DNA of 64,000 nucleotides. Source: Micromonospora arborensis (GTDB lineage Bacteria > Actinomycetota > Actinomycetes > Mycobacteriales > Micromonosporaceae). Shown one piece after another: positions 14,024-22,702 of the stretch (its first letter is position 1; each line of letters opens with the position of its first letter). The DNA lies in NCBI RefSeq assembly GCF_003205615.1, contig NZ_PYBV01000019.1:192415-256414 (forward strand). The letters run 5' to 3'. The notes under the pieces are model-generated. The model was not told the origin of the DNA and did not search any database. It was given only the letters and a program-made list of their open reading frames with translations. The translations under genes and the position numbers were made by a program.

Positions 14024-15043
14024 GTGACGGCACCCCTACGCCGCTGGCTGACACCCGTGGTGGCCGTGATCGCCGCACTGACCGTGCTCGCTGGGCCCCT
14101 CCCTGCCCACGCCGCCCCGACGACTCCCACACCGTCCGGGCACGAGGAGGACAACGAGCCCCAGCTGATCACCGACGTCATCGAGCAGGCCAACCGCGAC
14201 TACTCCGCCGCCAAGTCCAGACTGGACAAGTCGAAGAAGCGGCAACTGGAGCTGGCGCTGGAGGTCGACCGGGCCAAGGCCGACCTGGACGCGCTGGCCC
14301 CACAGGTCGGGCAGATCGCCGCCCAGTCGTATCGAACCGGCCGGATGGGCGCCCTCGCGATGCTGCTCGAGAGCAACGCCCCTGACACGTTCGTCCAACG
14401 TGCCGCGGCGCTCGACGAGATGAACATGGTCAACGAGCAGAAGCTCTCCAAGGTCAATGAGGCGAAGGCCCGCGCCGAGCAGGCGAAGCTGGCCCTCGAC
14501 ACCGAAGTCCGTGAGCAGCAGAAGCAGACCGCACTGATGGCGAAGCGGAAGAGCGAGGCAGACAAGGCGCTCGCCCTCGTCGGCGGGAAGGGCTTCACCG
14601 GCGGCCTGGTGGACGCCACCTCGCCGGTCGCCAAGATCGGCCCGGGTCGCACCGCCGACGGTGAGTGGAAGCCCCAGTCGTGCAGCGAGGACGACCCCAC
14701 CACGTCCGGTTGCATCACGCCCCGCACGCTGCACGCGTACAAGGAGGTCAAGCGGGCCGGCTTCAACCGGTTCGTCGGCTGCTACCGCTCCGGCGGGCCA
14801 TGGGAGCACCCGAAGGGCCGCGCCTGCGACTGGTCGTTGCAGAAGAGCGGCTTCGCACCGTGGCACAACGACGACACCCGGATGTACGGCAACAACGTGG
14901 CCGCGTTCCTCATCCGTAACGCCGACCGACTCGGCATCTACTACGTGATCTGGAACCGGCAGATCTGGTTCCCGGCGACCGGCTGGAAGTCGTACAGCGG
15001 GCCGTCGAACCACACCGACCACGTCCACATGTCGCTGCTCTGA
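14024..15043 (+). CDS. Secreted coiled-coil protein with LAS-type peptidase-like C-terminal domain
   Basis: A 339-aa protein. A signal peptide (RRWLTPVVAVIAALTVLAG, cut near AHA-AP) precedes a long coiled coil (about residues 55-185) of the kind in NlpC/P60 and RipA-like hydrolases. A C-terminal ARB_07466-like domain follows (about 215-339). That domain shows HPKGRACDW (His262 to Asp269) and DHVHM (His333, His335), matching the HxxxxxxD...HxH zinc site of LAS/M15 peptidases, so peptidoglycan cleavage is plausible; this is inference. GTG 14024 follows GGAAGGGAA. Control by the c-di-AMP riboswitch fits a wall-remodelling role. Confidence 0.88.
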   Translation: MTAPLRRWLTPVVAVIAALTVLAGPLPAHAAPTTPTPSGHEEDNEPQLITDVIEQANRDYSAAKSRLDKSKKRQLELALEVDRAKADLDALAPQVGQIAAQSYRTGRMGALAMLLESNAPDTFVQRAAALDEMNMVNEQKLSKVNEAKARAEQAKLALDTEVREQQKQTALMAKRKSEADKALALVGGKGFTGGLVDATSPVAKIGPGRTADGEWKPQSCSEDDPTTSGCITPRTLHAYKEVKRAGFNRFVGCYRSGGPWEHPKGRACDWSLQKSGFAPWHNDDTRMYGNNVAAFLIRNADRLGIYYVIWNRQIWFPATGWKSYSGPSNHTDHVHMSLL

Positions 15044-15064
15044 CCCGCAGGATCCCGCGTCGTC

Positions 15065-15097
15065 GAGGGCCGTTCCGCGTAGCGCGGAACGGCCCTC
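15065..15097. terminator. Bidirectional 15-bp hairpin terminator
   Basis: GAGGGCCGTTCCGCG (15065-15079) pairs perfectly with 15083-15097 around a 3-nt loop, between two convergent genes whose stops are 22 and 7 nt away. Confidence 0.88.
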
Positions 15098-15103
15098 GTC
15101 ACG

Positions 15104-15823
15104 TCAGGCGGCGGCCGGATCGGTCGCCGCGTTCGGCACGTCGAGCGACGCGAGGCCGGACGGCACCGCGGTCACCGGGCGCACCACCCCGGCGGCGAGC
15201 CGGTAGGACACCCCCACCACCGCGCACCGCCCCTGCGCCACCGCCTCGGCCAGCACGGGCGACTGCCCGAGCAGCGTCTCAACGGTCTGCGCGATGTGAA
15301 TGTCGACGATGCCGTCGATGTCGTCCACGCCCTCGGCCTCGGCCCGGCGCAGGCTGGGCAGCACAGCGTCGACCACCGCGCGCAGATGGCCGCTGGGTTG
15401 AGCGCCGGTGGCGGCGGACTCACGCGCCGCCTGGACCGCGCCGCACGAGTCGTGACCGAGCACCACCACCAGCGGAGTGCCGAGCACGGTCACCGCGTAC
15501 TCCACGCTGCCGAGCACCTCCGGGCCGGCGGTGTGCCCGGCCGTGCGGACCACGAACAGGTCGCCGAGCCCTCGATCAAAGATGATCTCGGCGGCCAGCC
15601 GGGAGTCGGAGCAGCCGACGATCACCGCGAAGGGGTGCTGTCCGTCGGCCACGGCGGCCCGGTGCCCGGCGTCCTGATTGGGATGGCGTGGGGCACCGCT
15701 GACAAAGCGCCGGTTTCCGGCGGTCAGCTCGGCGTACGCCCGGGCCGGCTCGCTGGTCGCGGACGCCCCGTCGGTGGTCCGCTGCGGACCCGGCTGCCCG
15801 CCGGGCGTTCCGGGACGACTCAT
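15104..15823 (-). CDS. Beta-class carbonic anhydrase
   Basis: A 239-aa cytoplasmic enzyme for reversible CO2 hydration. Zinc ligands are recognisable: Cys in GCSDSRLAAE (the Asp/Arg dyad is also present) and His and Cys in LGHDSCGAVQAA. NRRFVSGAPRHPNQD at the N-terminus is family-typical. The N-terminal 25 residues are Pro/Gly-rich and probably disordered. It is divergent from a small winged-helix gene across an AT-rich 185-bp region, so the latter may regulate it. Confidence 0.93.
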   Translation of the reverse strand: MSRPGTPGGQPGPQRTTDGASATSEPARAYAELTAGNRRFVSGAPRHPNQDAGHRAAVADGQHPFAVIVGCSDSRLAAEIIFDRGLGDLFVVRTAGHTAGPEVLGSVEYAVTVLGTPLVVVLGHDSCGAVQAARESAATGAQPSGHLRAVVDAVLPSLRRAEAEGVDDIDGIVDIHIAQTVETLLGQSPVLAEAVAQGRCAVVGVSYRLAAGVVRPVTAVPSGLASLDVPNAATDPAAA

Positions 15824-15910
15824 CCCCGCACCTCGTCTTCACGCATTTTACCTGGTCAACCGGCTCTTCAGCCGGGCCGGCGGCGGGCGCTGGCTCGGGC
15901 TCCACCGTCA

Positions 15911-15957
15911 CACGCACCGTAAGTTGCGTCAAGGTATGCGTGATATAGATTTCATAC
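15911..15957. promoter_or_regulatory. AT-rich divergent promoter region with short inverted repeats
   Basis: Between the carbonic anhydrase and the winged-helix gene. CACGCA (15911-15916) mirrors TGCGTG (15937-15942), and GTATG (15934-15938) mirrors CATAC (15953-15957) around TGATATAGAT. The arms are short, so operator function is only suggested. Confidence 0.4.
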
Positions 15958-16008
15958 GTTGACTCCCGGGTCGACCCTGGGCGACGCACCCAAAGAGGCG
16001 GTCACACG

Positions 16009-16344
16009 ATGGCGAGCACTGCGACGGGCGACACCGGCGGCGGGCGGAACTGGACGTTCCTCACCAACCACGGGCACGTCCTGCTGGCCATCGCCCGCGA
16101 CCCCACCGCCCGGCTGCGCGATGTCGCGGCCGAGGTCGGCGTGACCGAACGGGCCGCGCAGGCGATCGTCGCCGACCTGGAGGCGGGCGGGTACCTGCAC
16201 CGCACCCGCGTCGGGCGGCGCAACGAATACACCCTCAACCCGGCCGGCCGGTTCCGGCACCCCGCCGAGGCCGACCGCCAAGTCGGCGACCTGCTCGCGC
16301 TGTTCGCCGAAACACCCGCCACCAAGGTCAGCCCTCCGGCCTGA
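16009..16344 (+). CDS. Small winged-helix (MarR-like) regulator
   Basis: A 111-aa protein. The HTH lies at about residues 22-70: HVLLAIARDPTARLRDVAAEVGVTERAAQAIVADLEAGGYL, followed by the wing RTRVGRRNEYTLNP. The short C-terminus is helical (DRQVGDLLALF) and may dimerise. AAAGAGG lies 10 nt upstream of the ATG. It is common in actinomycetes as a predicted HTH protein without an assigned ligand. Divergent placement suggests it controls itself and the carbonic anhydrase. Confidence 0.82.
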   Translation: MASTATGDTGGGRNWTFLTNHGHVLLAIARDPTARLRDVAAEVGVTERAAQAIVADLEAGGYLHRTRVGRRNEYTLNPAGRFRHPAEADRQVGDLLALFAETPATKVSPPA

Positions 16345-16394
16345 CCCTCATCGCCGGGCCGCTGCCCGACGGGTCACAGCGGTAATCTCTGCGG

Positions 16395-17636
16395 GTGCGC
16401 GAATGCCCGCCGTTGAGCGCGACCAACATGTTCCGCAATACCGGCCGTGCCACCCGCGGCGTCCTCAGTGGAGCCCTGGCGGCTCTGCTCGGCGCCGCCC
16501 TGGTGGCACCCGCCCCGGCGAGGGCTGCACCGCCCACGTGCGGCCCAACCGGCGAGGAGGGCCTGTCCGCGATGCCGTGGGGGTTGCGCCGGCTGGAGCC
16601 GTCCTCGGCGTGGCCGTTGACCCGGGGCGCCGGAGTGACGGTCGCGGTGATCGACTCCGGGGTCTCCGCCACTCATCCGCTCCTCTCCGGCCAGGTGCTC
16701 GAGGGGCGCGACTTCAACGACCTGCCGGACAACCAGGGCCAGTGCGACCTGGTCGGGCACGGCACGATGATCGCCGGCATCATCGCCGGCCGGGAGGGCA
16801 CGGGCGTCCCGTTCAGCGGCGTCGCCCCGGGCGCCCGCATCCTGCCGATCCGGGTGCTGCCAAGCCTCAAGGACACCACGGACCTACGGCTGCCCGTGGA
16901 GATCGCCGCAGCGATCGACTGGGCGGTCGAGCAGGGCGCCGACGTGATCAACCTGTCCCTGACGACGATCCCCCTCCCCGAACTGACAGCGGCCGTCGAC
17001 CGTGCGCTGTCCAAGGGGGTGGTGCTGGTCGCTGCCGCTGGCAACCGGACGGAGGACCAGCAGAACAGGCCGGGATACCCGGCCGCCTACCCCGGCGTGA
17101 TCGCTGTCGGTGGGGTGGACGAGCAGGGCGGCCACGTCGGCAGCTCGATCAGCGGCGACTACGTCGACATCGCCGCACCGGGGTTGAACATCATCGGGCC
17201 GGCACCCCAGGGGCCCGGCTACCGCGCCGAGCCGACCGGTGGCACCAGCTTCGCGGCGGCGTACGTCTCGGGAGTGGCCGCGCTCGTCCGAGCCGCCTAC
17301 CCGAATCTCGACCCGCAGCAGGTCGCCGAACGAATGGAACGCACGGCCGACAACCCTCCGGAGGGCCACAACGCCGACATCGGTTACGGCGTCGTCAACC
17401 CGTACCGGGCGGTGTCGAGCCTGCTGGGCACCCGGAAGAACCAGCCGGTCGCCGCGATCGCGGCACCCGTCGTGCGCGACGACCCACTGGGCTGGCAACG
17501 CCCTGCCGCGATCTGGGCGGCGGCGGTCGGCGGGCTGCTCACCGTGCTGCTGCTGATCGCACGACCGATCGTGGCTCGGGGCCGCCAGCGTGGCTGGCGC
17601 CCTGGCCGACGCACCGACTCACCGGCTGCCGGCTGA
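16395..17636 (+). CDS. mycP: Mycosin (type VII secretion subtilisin-like protease)
   Basis: A 413-aa S8 serine protease. A signal peptide covers residues 12-44, then the catalytic triad Asp87 (VIDSGV), His122 (GHGTMIAGI) and Ser285 (GGTSFAAAYVSG). A C-terminal transmembrane helix (AAAVGGLLTVLLLIARPIVA) and a basic cytoplasmic tail follow. Mycosins associate with the ESX membrane complex and are needed for its stability. TAATCT at 16383-16388 is 6 nt before GTG 16395, so the transcript is probably leaderless, which supports this start; ATG 16428 is the alternative. It is first of the type VII locus and faces the Esx/EccC genes. Confidence 0.93.
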   Translation: MRECPPLSATNMFRNTGRATRGVLSGALAALLGAALVAPAPARAAPPTCGPTGEEGLSAMPWGLRRLEPSSAWPLTRGAGVTVAVIDSGVSATHPLLSGQVLEGRDFNDLPDNQGQCDLVGHGTMIAGIIAGREGTGVPFSGVAPGARILPIRVLPSLKDTTDLRLPVEIAAAIDWAVEQGADVINLSLTTIPLPELTAAVDRALSKGVVLVAAAGNRTEDQQNRPGYPAAYPGVIAVGGVDEQGGHVGSSISGDYVDIAAPGLNIIGPAPQGPGYRAEPTGGTSFAAAYVSGVAALVRAAYPNLDPQQVAERMERTADNPPEGHNADIGYGVVNPYRAVSSLLGTRKNQPVAAIAAPVVRDDPLGWQRPAAIWAAAVGGLLTVLLLIARPIVARGRQRGWRPGRRTDSPAAG

Positions 17637-17662
17637 CCGCTGGCGCGGTGACGCCAAACACA

Positions 17663-17701
17663 ATGCGGCTCCGGCCCGGGTGAACCGGACCGGAGCCGCA
17701 T
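17663..17701. terminator. Bidirectional hairpin between mycP and the WXG100 genes
   Basis: ATGCGGCTCCGG (17663-17674) pairs perfectly with 17690-17701. Confidence 0.82.
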
Positions 17702-17734
17702 CGGCGAATGCCTCAACCTGCTCGGCGGAGCTGG

Positions 17735-18031
17735 TCAGCCGCGGCGACCGCCGCCATCCCACACCTTGGAGTTGCTCATCTCGGTGCTGAGGTAGTTTTC
17801 GCGGGCGATGCCGACGGCACCGCCGATCTCGTTCAGAATCCGGTTGATGTCCCGGACCGCCGTGTCCCACTTTGCCTGGTGCTGCTCGTAGGCAACCCGG
17901 TCCTCGCCGTCCCACTGGAGCTTGGACAGCATCGACCGCAGCGTGTCGAGCTTCTCCTCGAGGGTCTTCGAGATGGCCTGCATCTGCTGGTTGCTGCTCT
18001 CGAGGACAGCGTAGTCAACTTTGATCGTCAC
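17735..18031 (-). CDS. WXG100 protein (EsxB-like) with YxxxE export motif
   Basis: A 98-aa four-helix-hairpin type ESAT-6/CFP-10 family protein. The WXG turn is WDG at residues 40-42. The C-terminus carries YLSTE (Tyr80 to Glu84), the YxxxD/E signal recognised by EccC. It pairs with the neighbour at 18057, which lacks this motif, as in EsxA/EsxB heterodimers. The two genes are 25 bp apart and share a promoter upstream of 18365. Confidence 0.93.
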   Translation of the reverse strand: MTIKVDYAVLESSNQQMQAISKTLEEKLDTLRSMLSKLQWDGEDRVAYEQHQAKWDTAVRDINRILNEIGGAVGIARENYLSTEMSNSKVWDGGGRRG

Positions 18032-18056
18032 GATTTCCTCCTCTGCTGACTGCGGA

Positions 18057-18365
18057 TCACGGGTTGAGAGCAGAGTGGAACTTGTCCAGCATCTGCTGCT
18101 GCTCTTCGTCGTTGACCTGGTGCGTCGTACCCGACTGATCGAGCAGGTCCGCGATGTTGTCCATCGCCGTCAGCAGTTTGACGGTGTCCTCGTTCCAGCG
18201 CGTCATCAACGACTGGAATCCCGTGGACGCCTGACCCTTCCACGCCATGGCCAGGTCGTCGACCACGTTCCACAGCTTCTTGAGCTCGCCGTCGACCTCG
18301 CTGCGCGTGGACCGCACGTCACTCGCGGCGGTATGTAGAGTCGCAGCTTCGACCTCGAACGCCAT
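18057..18365 (-). CDS. WXG100 protein (EsxA-like partner)
   Basis: A 102-aa WXG100 protein with WKG at residues 42-44 and helical arms on both sides. No C-terminal YxxxD/E is visible (it ends DKFHSALNP), so it is likely exported bound to the partner encoded downstream. Met-Ala-Phe start with GGAAGGGTGT-like purine-rich sequence upstream. Confidence 0.92.
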   Translation of the reverse strand: MAFEVEAATLHTAASDVRSTRSEVDGELKKLWNVVDDLAMAWKGQASTGFQSLMTRWNEDTVKLLTAMDNIADLLDQSGTTHQVNDEEQQQMLDKFHSALNP

Positions 18366-18400
18366 GCTTCACACCCTTCCGTCATGTTGTGGTGGCGGCT

Positions 18401-18425
18401 TTGCCGCACCCCTCCCCCGCGGCAA
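18401..18425 (-). terminator. Possible hairpin between eccC and the WXG100 genes
   Basis: TTGCCGC (18401-18407) mirrors GCGGCAA (18419-18425) in the 205-bp gap between the eccC stop and the EsxA-like start. It could reduce read-through from eccC; the rest of the gap presumably holds the esx promoter, where no clear boxes are seen. Confidence 0.4.
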
Positions 18426-18570
18426 GGCACCAACACCCCACCGACGGACACTCCTGAGAAGACCGTAGCCGAACCAGTCGAGCCTTCGCAGCCCTGACCC
18501 GGGGCGTTCGATGGATAGCGGTGAATCGGACCAAGATGGCTCACCACCACCACCGAACGACCGAGCCCAC

Positions 18571-21500
18571 TCAGGACGGCTCGGACCATGCGGTCTGGAT
18601 CAGTTGCTGGCCATCGCGTCGACGGACCAGGGTGCCCCGGCCGGGCGGTTGTGGGCTCGGTCGCAACGTGCCGAAGACCGCGCCCTCCTCCCGGTTTCCG
18701 GACATCAGCAGACCCGGCGAGTCCAGCTCGCGCAGTCGCTGCAGCACCGGCTCGTAGAGCGCCCGGGACACCCCACCGACCCGACGCGTGATGATCAGGT
18801 GCAGACCGATGTCGCGGGCCTGCGGCAACAACTCGTGCAGGGCGCTGAGCGGGTTGCTGCCACCGGAGGCCACCAGGTCGTAGTCGTCCACCAGGATGTA
18901 CAGGTCCGGGCCCTTCCACCAACTGCGATCGCGTAGCTGGGCGGTGGTCACGTCCGGGCCGGGCAACCGGTTGGACAAGGCGCTGCGAATCGAACCGAGC
19001 CCCTGGGCGAACGCCTGATTCGACGGGGCGTAGTCGAGCAGGTGGTCGCCCTCCACCGCCCCCAGCAGGCCACGCCGGTAGTCGGCGATCACCAACCGGG
19101 CCTGGGCCGGCGTGTACCGCTCGGTGATGCCCCGGGCAATCAGCCGCAGCAGGTTGGTCTTGCCGCACTCGGCGTCGCCGAAGACCGTCAGGTGCGGCTC
19201 GTTGACCAGGTCCAGGTAGACCGGCGCGAGCGCCGACTCGTTGACCCCGACCGGCAGACCGGGTGCCGACCGGTCGATGATCCGGGCCAGCTCGGTCACC
19301 GACATCTTGCGCGGCAGCAGCCGCACCTTCGGCGCCGGACGGCCCGGCCAGTTCGCCGCCACGTGCCCGGCCAGGGCCACCGACGCCTCGCTGAGGTCCT
19401 CGATGTCCCGACGGCCATCCAGGCGCGAGACGGCGGTGAGGAAGTGCAGCTTGTCCCGGGTCAGGCCGCGACCGGGCGACTTCTCCGGCACGTTCGTCGC
19501 CGCCCGACGGTCGATCTCGGACTCGGACGCGTCACCGAGGCGCAGCTCCAGCTTGGTGCCGAGCAGATCACGCATGTTGATCCGGATCTCCGCCCACCGC
19601 ACCGCGGTGAGCACCACGTGCACGCCGAAGCCGAGGCCCCGGTTGGCCAGCGTGGTGATGGTCTGCTCCAGCTCCTCGTACTCCTGGCGCAGTGTGTTCC
19701 AACCATCCACCACCAGGAACACGTCACCGAACGGGTCGTCGGCGAACTCGCCCGCGGCACGGCGACGACGGTAGCTGGCCACCGAGTCGATGCCGTGCTG
19801 GGCGAAGCGCGCCTCCCGCTCGTCCAGGACGGCGACCACCTCAGCCACCGTCCGGCGTACCGCCTCGACGTCCCGCCGACCGGCCACCCCGGCCATGTGC
19901 GGCAGACGCTCCAGGCTGCGCAGCGCGCCACCGCCGAAGTCCAGGCAGAAGAACTGCACCTCACGTGGCGTGTGGGTGAGCGACAGCGAGGCGAGCAGCG
20001 TACGCAGCATCGTGCTCTTGCCACTCATCGACCGGCCGACGATGACCACGTTGCCGCCGGCCCCGGCCAACTCCACCATCATCGGGTCACGGCGCTGCTC
20101 GTACGGGCGGTCCACCACCCCGACCGGCACGGTCAGCCGCCCGCGCCCGGGCCAGGACGCGGTGCACAGCCCGTAGGTCGGGTCGACCGCCAACTGGCCG
20201 AGCAGCTCGCCCAGGCCCGGCGGGTCGGACAGCGGCGGGAGCCACACCTGGTGGGCCGGGCGGCCCCGTCCCTTGAGCTGGTCGATCAGCACGTCGAGCA
20301 TCGCCACGGCCTTGCCGTCGGCCGGCTGCTCGGGCTCCGGAGTGGTGTCCACCGGCACCTGCGGGACCTGCGCCGCGATGAAGTCCAGGCCGTACGGCAC
20401 GATCCGACGCTGCACCAGCGCCTGCGACGTGGCGGCCTGCTGGCCCGGTGCCCGGTAGGCCCCCGACACGTACGCCGCCCGGAACCGCAGCATCGTGCTG
20501 GTGTCCGTCTTCAGATAGCCGTGGCCCGGTGCGTTCGGCAACTCGTACGCGTCCGGGACACCCAGCACGATCCGGCTCTCCACCGCGGAGAAGGTACGCA
20601 GACCGATCCGGTACGACAGGTGGGTGTCCAGGCCACGCAGCTTGCCCTCTTCGAGCCGCTGGCTGGCCAGCAGCAGGTGCACGCCGAGCGAGCGACCCAA
20701 CCGGCCGATCATCACGAACAGGTCGATGAAGTCGGGCTTGGCGGCGAGCAACTCGCTGAACTCGTCACAGATGATCAACAGGCTGGGCATCGGGGCCAGC
20801 GGCTCGCCGGCCGCCCGGGCCTTCTCGTACTCGAAGCGGGAGACGTAGTTGCCGGCCGCCCGCAGCAGTTCCTGCCGGCGCACCATCTCACCAGCGAGCG
20901 CGTCGCGCATCCGGTCGACCAGCGGCAACTCGTCGGCCAGGTTGGTGATCACCGCGCTGGTGTGCGGCAGCGCCTCCAGCGAGGCGAACGTCGCGCCGCC
21001 CTTGAAGTCCACCAGGACGAAGTTCAGTTCCTCCGACGAGTGGGTCACCGCCAACGCGGCCACCACCGTACGGAGCAGCTCGCTCTTGCCGGACCCGGTG
21101 GCACCGATCACCAGACCGTGCGGGCCCATGCCCTCGTGCGCCGACTCCTTGAAGTCGAGCTCGACCACGTTGCCGTCCGGTCCGACACCGAGCGGGATGC
21201 GCAGCCGGTCCCGGTGACCGCGCGGGCGCCAGGTGTTCTGTACGTCCACCGTCGCGGCATCACCCACGCCGAGCAGGTCCGGCAGTTCCGTGCTGCGGGC
21301 CAGCGGCTCGTCGCTGCTGGTCTGCTGCTGGGACAGCCGGTAGGGGGCGATCTGTCGAGCCAGCCCCTCGGCCGCCTCGGCGCTGAGCTGGTCGGGGCGA
21401 CCCAGCGGCGACGAGGTGCTGCCCCGGACCAGGTCGAGCGAGCTTCCGTCGGCCACGTCGAGGCAGAGCAGCCAGCGCCCGGCATCGCGCGGCACCGTGC

Positions 21501-22536
21501 CGGAGAGGTCGATCACCGTGGTGCCGAGCAACCCCGGACCCACCAGCTGGCAGGTCGCTGAGATCTCGCCACCGTCGATCACCACGACCAGGTGCGGGGC
21601 GGTGGTCAGTGGCTTGGCCTCGGGCGCGAAACGAGGTCGTCCCGCCAGCTCACTCGCGAGCGACGCCTCGGCTTCGGCCAGACTGGCGAAGACCAGACGG
21701 CGGGCACCGGCGGCGTCCGTACGACCACTGTGGTGCGCGTGTGGCAGCCACTTCACCCAGCCCCAGGAGGACTGCCGGTCGGGCGCGGCGACCACCACGA
21801 CCATGAGGTCGTCCGGGGCGTGGAAGGTCGCCAGTTGCCCGAGCGCCGCCCGGGTCAGGTCGAGCACGGGCGCGCGGTCACCGCGCAGCACCACCCGGCT
21901 GAACGCGCGCACCGACAGCGCGGTCGGCAACTCGGGCACGGTGGAGTGTGCGCGGACGAACCGGCGAAGCGCGATGGCGCTCATCGGCTCCAGATCCTCC
22001 ACCGGCTTCGTCTCCGGCGGGACGATCTCCACCGCCAGTCGCTGCGGGCCCAGCGCGATCCGCGTCTCGCCGAAGTCGTCCTCGGTGATCCGTCGCTCCC
22101 AGAGTCGCCGGGAGGCCGCGATCGACCAGAGCGCGTCGGGCTCCGGGTGCCGCCACGCCATCGCCGCCCGCTGCTGCTCAGCGGCCCGGCGGGTGCGCTT
22201 GCGCATCTGCGCCAGGTAGCGCATGTAGTCGCGCCGGTCGGCGTTCAGCTCGGCCTTGTCCTTGCCACCGCTGTTGGCCAGTGACCCGATCGCCATGCCG
22301 AGCATCGAGACGCCGAAGAGCCCACCGGCGACGTACGTCATCATGCCGCCGCCCTTGCCGGCGTAGAGGAACGCCATCGCACCGACCCCGCAGAACATCG
22401 GCAGGATCATGAGCAGTTGCCCCATCCCGCGGGGCGTTGGCTCGGGCAGCTCGGGAGGCGACTCCAGCAGCACCTCGCCGCGCGGTAAAGCCGGTCCCGG
22501 CTGACGCGGAAGCCGGCGGAACACCACCGTGCTCAC
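18571..22536 (-). CDS. eccC: Type VII secretion ATPase EccC (FtsK/SpoIIIE, three ATPase domains)
   Basis: A 1321-aa single-chain EccC (EccCa and EccCb fused). Two transmembrane helices lie at about residues 38-85. Three FtsK-like domains follow, with Walker A motifs GATGSGKSE (about 476), GRSMSGKST (about 832) and GDAECGKTN (about 1117). Walker B-like strands are FVLVDFKGG, FFCLDFGGG and LVIADYRRG. It recognises the YxxxD/E signal of Esx substrates and powers export. GTG 22536 is chosen because GGAGGAG lies 6 nt upstream (22543-22549); the frame is open further but overlaps the divergent eccD promoter. It ends 205 bp before the two WXG100 genes. Confidence 0.95.
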   Translation of the reverse strand: MSTVVFRRLPRQPGPALPRGEVLLESPPELPEPTPRGMGQLLMILPMFCGVGAMAFLYAGKGGGMMTYVAGGLFGVSMLGMAIGSLANSGGKDKAELNADRRDYMRYLAQMRKRTRRAAEQQRAAMAWRHPEPDALWSIAASRRLWERRITEDDFGETRIALGPQRLAVEIVPPETKPVEDLEPMSAIALRRFVRAHSTVPELPTALSVRAFSRVVLRGDRAPVLDLTRAALGQLATFHAPDDLMVVVVAAPDRQSSWGWVKWLPHAHHSGRTDAAGARRLVFASLAEAEASLASELAGRPRFAPEAKPLTTAPHLVVVIDGGEISATCQLVGPGLLGTTVIDLSGTVPRDAGRWLLCLDVADGSSLDLVRGSTSSPLGRPDQLSAEAAEGLARQIAPYRLSQQQTSSDEPLARSTELPDLLGVGDAATVDVQNTWRPRGHRDRLRIPLGVGPDGNVVELDFKESAHEGMGPHGLVIGATGSGKSELLRTVVAALAVTHSSEELNFVLVDFKGGATFASLEALPHTSAVITNLADELPLVDRMRDALAGEMVRRQELLRAAGNYVSRFEYEKARAAGEPLAPMPSLLIICDEFSELLAAKPDFIDLFVMIGRLGRSLGVHLLLASQRLEEGKLRGLDTHLSYRIGLRTFSAVESRIVLGVPDAYELPNAPGHGYLKTDTSTMLRFRAAYVSGAYRAPGQQAATSQALVQRRIVPYGLDFIAAQVPQVPVDTTPEPEQPADGKAVAMLDVLIDQLKGRGRPAHQVWLPPLSDPPGLGELLGQLAVDPTYGLCTASWPGRGRLTVPVGVVDRPYEQRRDPMMVELAGAGGNVVIVGRSMSGKSTMLRTLLASLSLTHTPREVQFFCLDFGGGALRSLERLPHMAGVAGRRDVEAVRRTVAEVVAVLDEREARFAQHGIDSVASYRRRRAAGEFADDPFGDVFLVVDGWNTLRQEYEELEQTITTLANRGLGFGVHVVLTAVRWAEIRINMRDLLGTKLELRLGDASESEIDRRAATNVPEKSPGRGLTRDKLHFLTAVSRLDGRRDIEDLSEASVALAGHVAANWPGRPAPKVRLLPRKMSVTELARIIDRSAPGLPVGVNESALAPVYLDLVNEPHLTVFGDAECGKTNLLRLIARGITERYTPAQARLVIADYRRGLLGAVEGDHLLDYAPSNQAFAQGLGSIRSALSNRLPGPDVTTAQLRDRSWWKGPDLYILVDDYDLVASGGSNPLSALHELLPQARDIGLHLIITRRVGGVSRALYEPVLQRLRELDSPGLLMSGNREEGAVFGTLRPSPQPPGRGTLVRRRDGQQLIQTAWSEPS

Positions 22537-22702
22537 GGCTGTCTCCTCCCCAGAAGCGGCCTTGATGACGTGCCCGCGCGGACCGAAGCCCGCGGGTGGG
22601 CATCGTACGTGCCCGTCATCGTAGGTAATCTGCCGTGGGCGCGGTGGACCCGGAGCGTGGCATCGCGGCCAGCCGATCACAGACGCACACCTGGAGGCCA
22701 CT

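Noticed and set aside
19042..21561. Very long open frame on the plus strand opposite eccC
   Set aside because: Open only because of high-GC codon bias on the other strand. The product is Arg/Gly/His/Gln-rich low-complexity with no domain, while the minus strand encodes EccC with all motifs.
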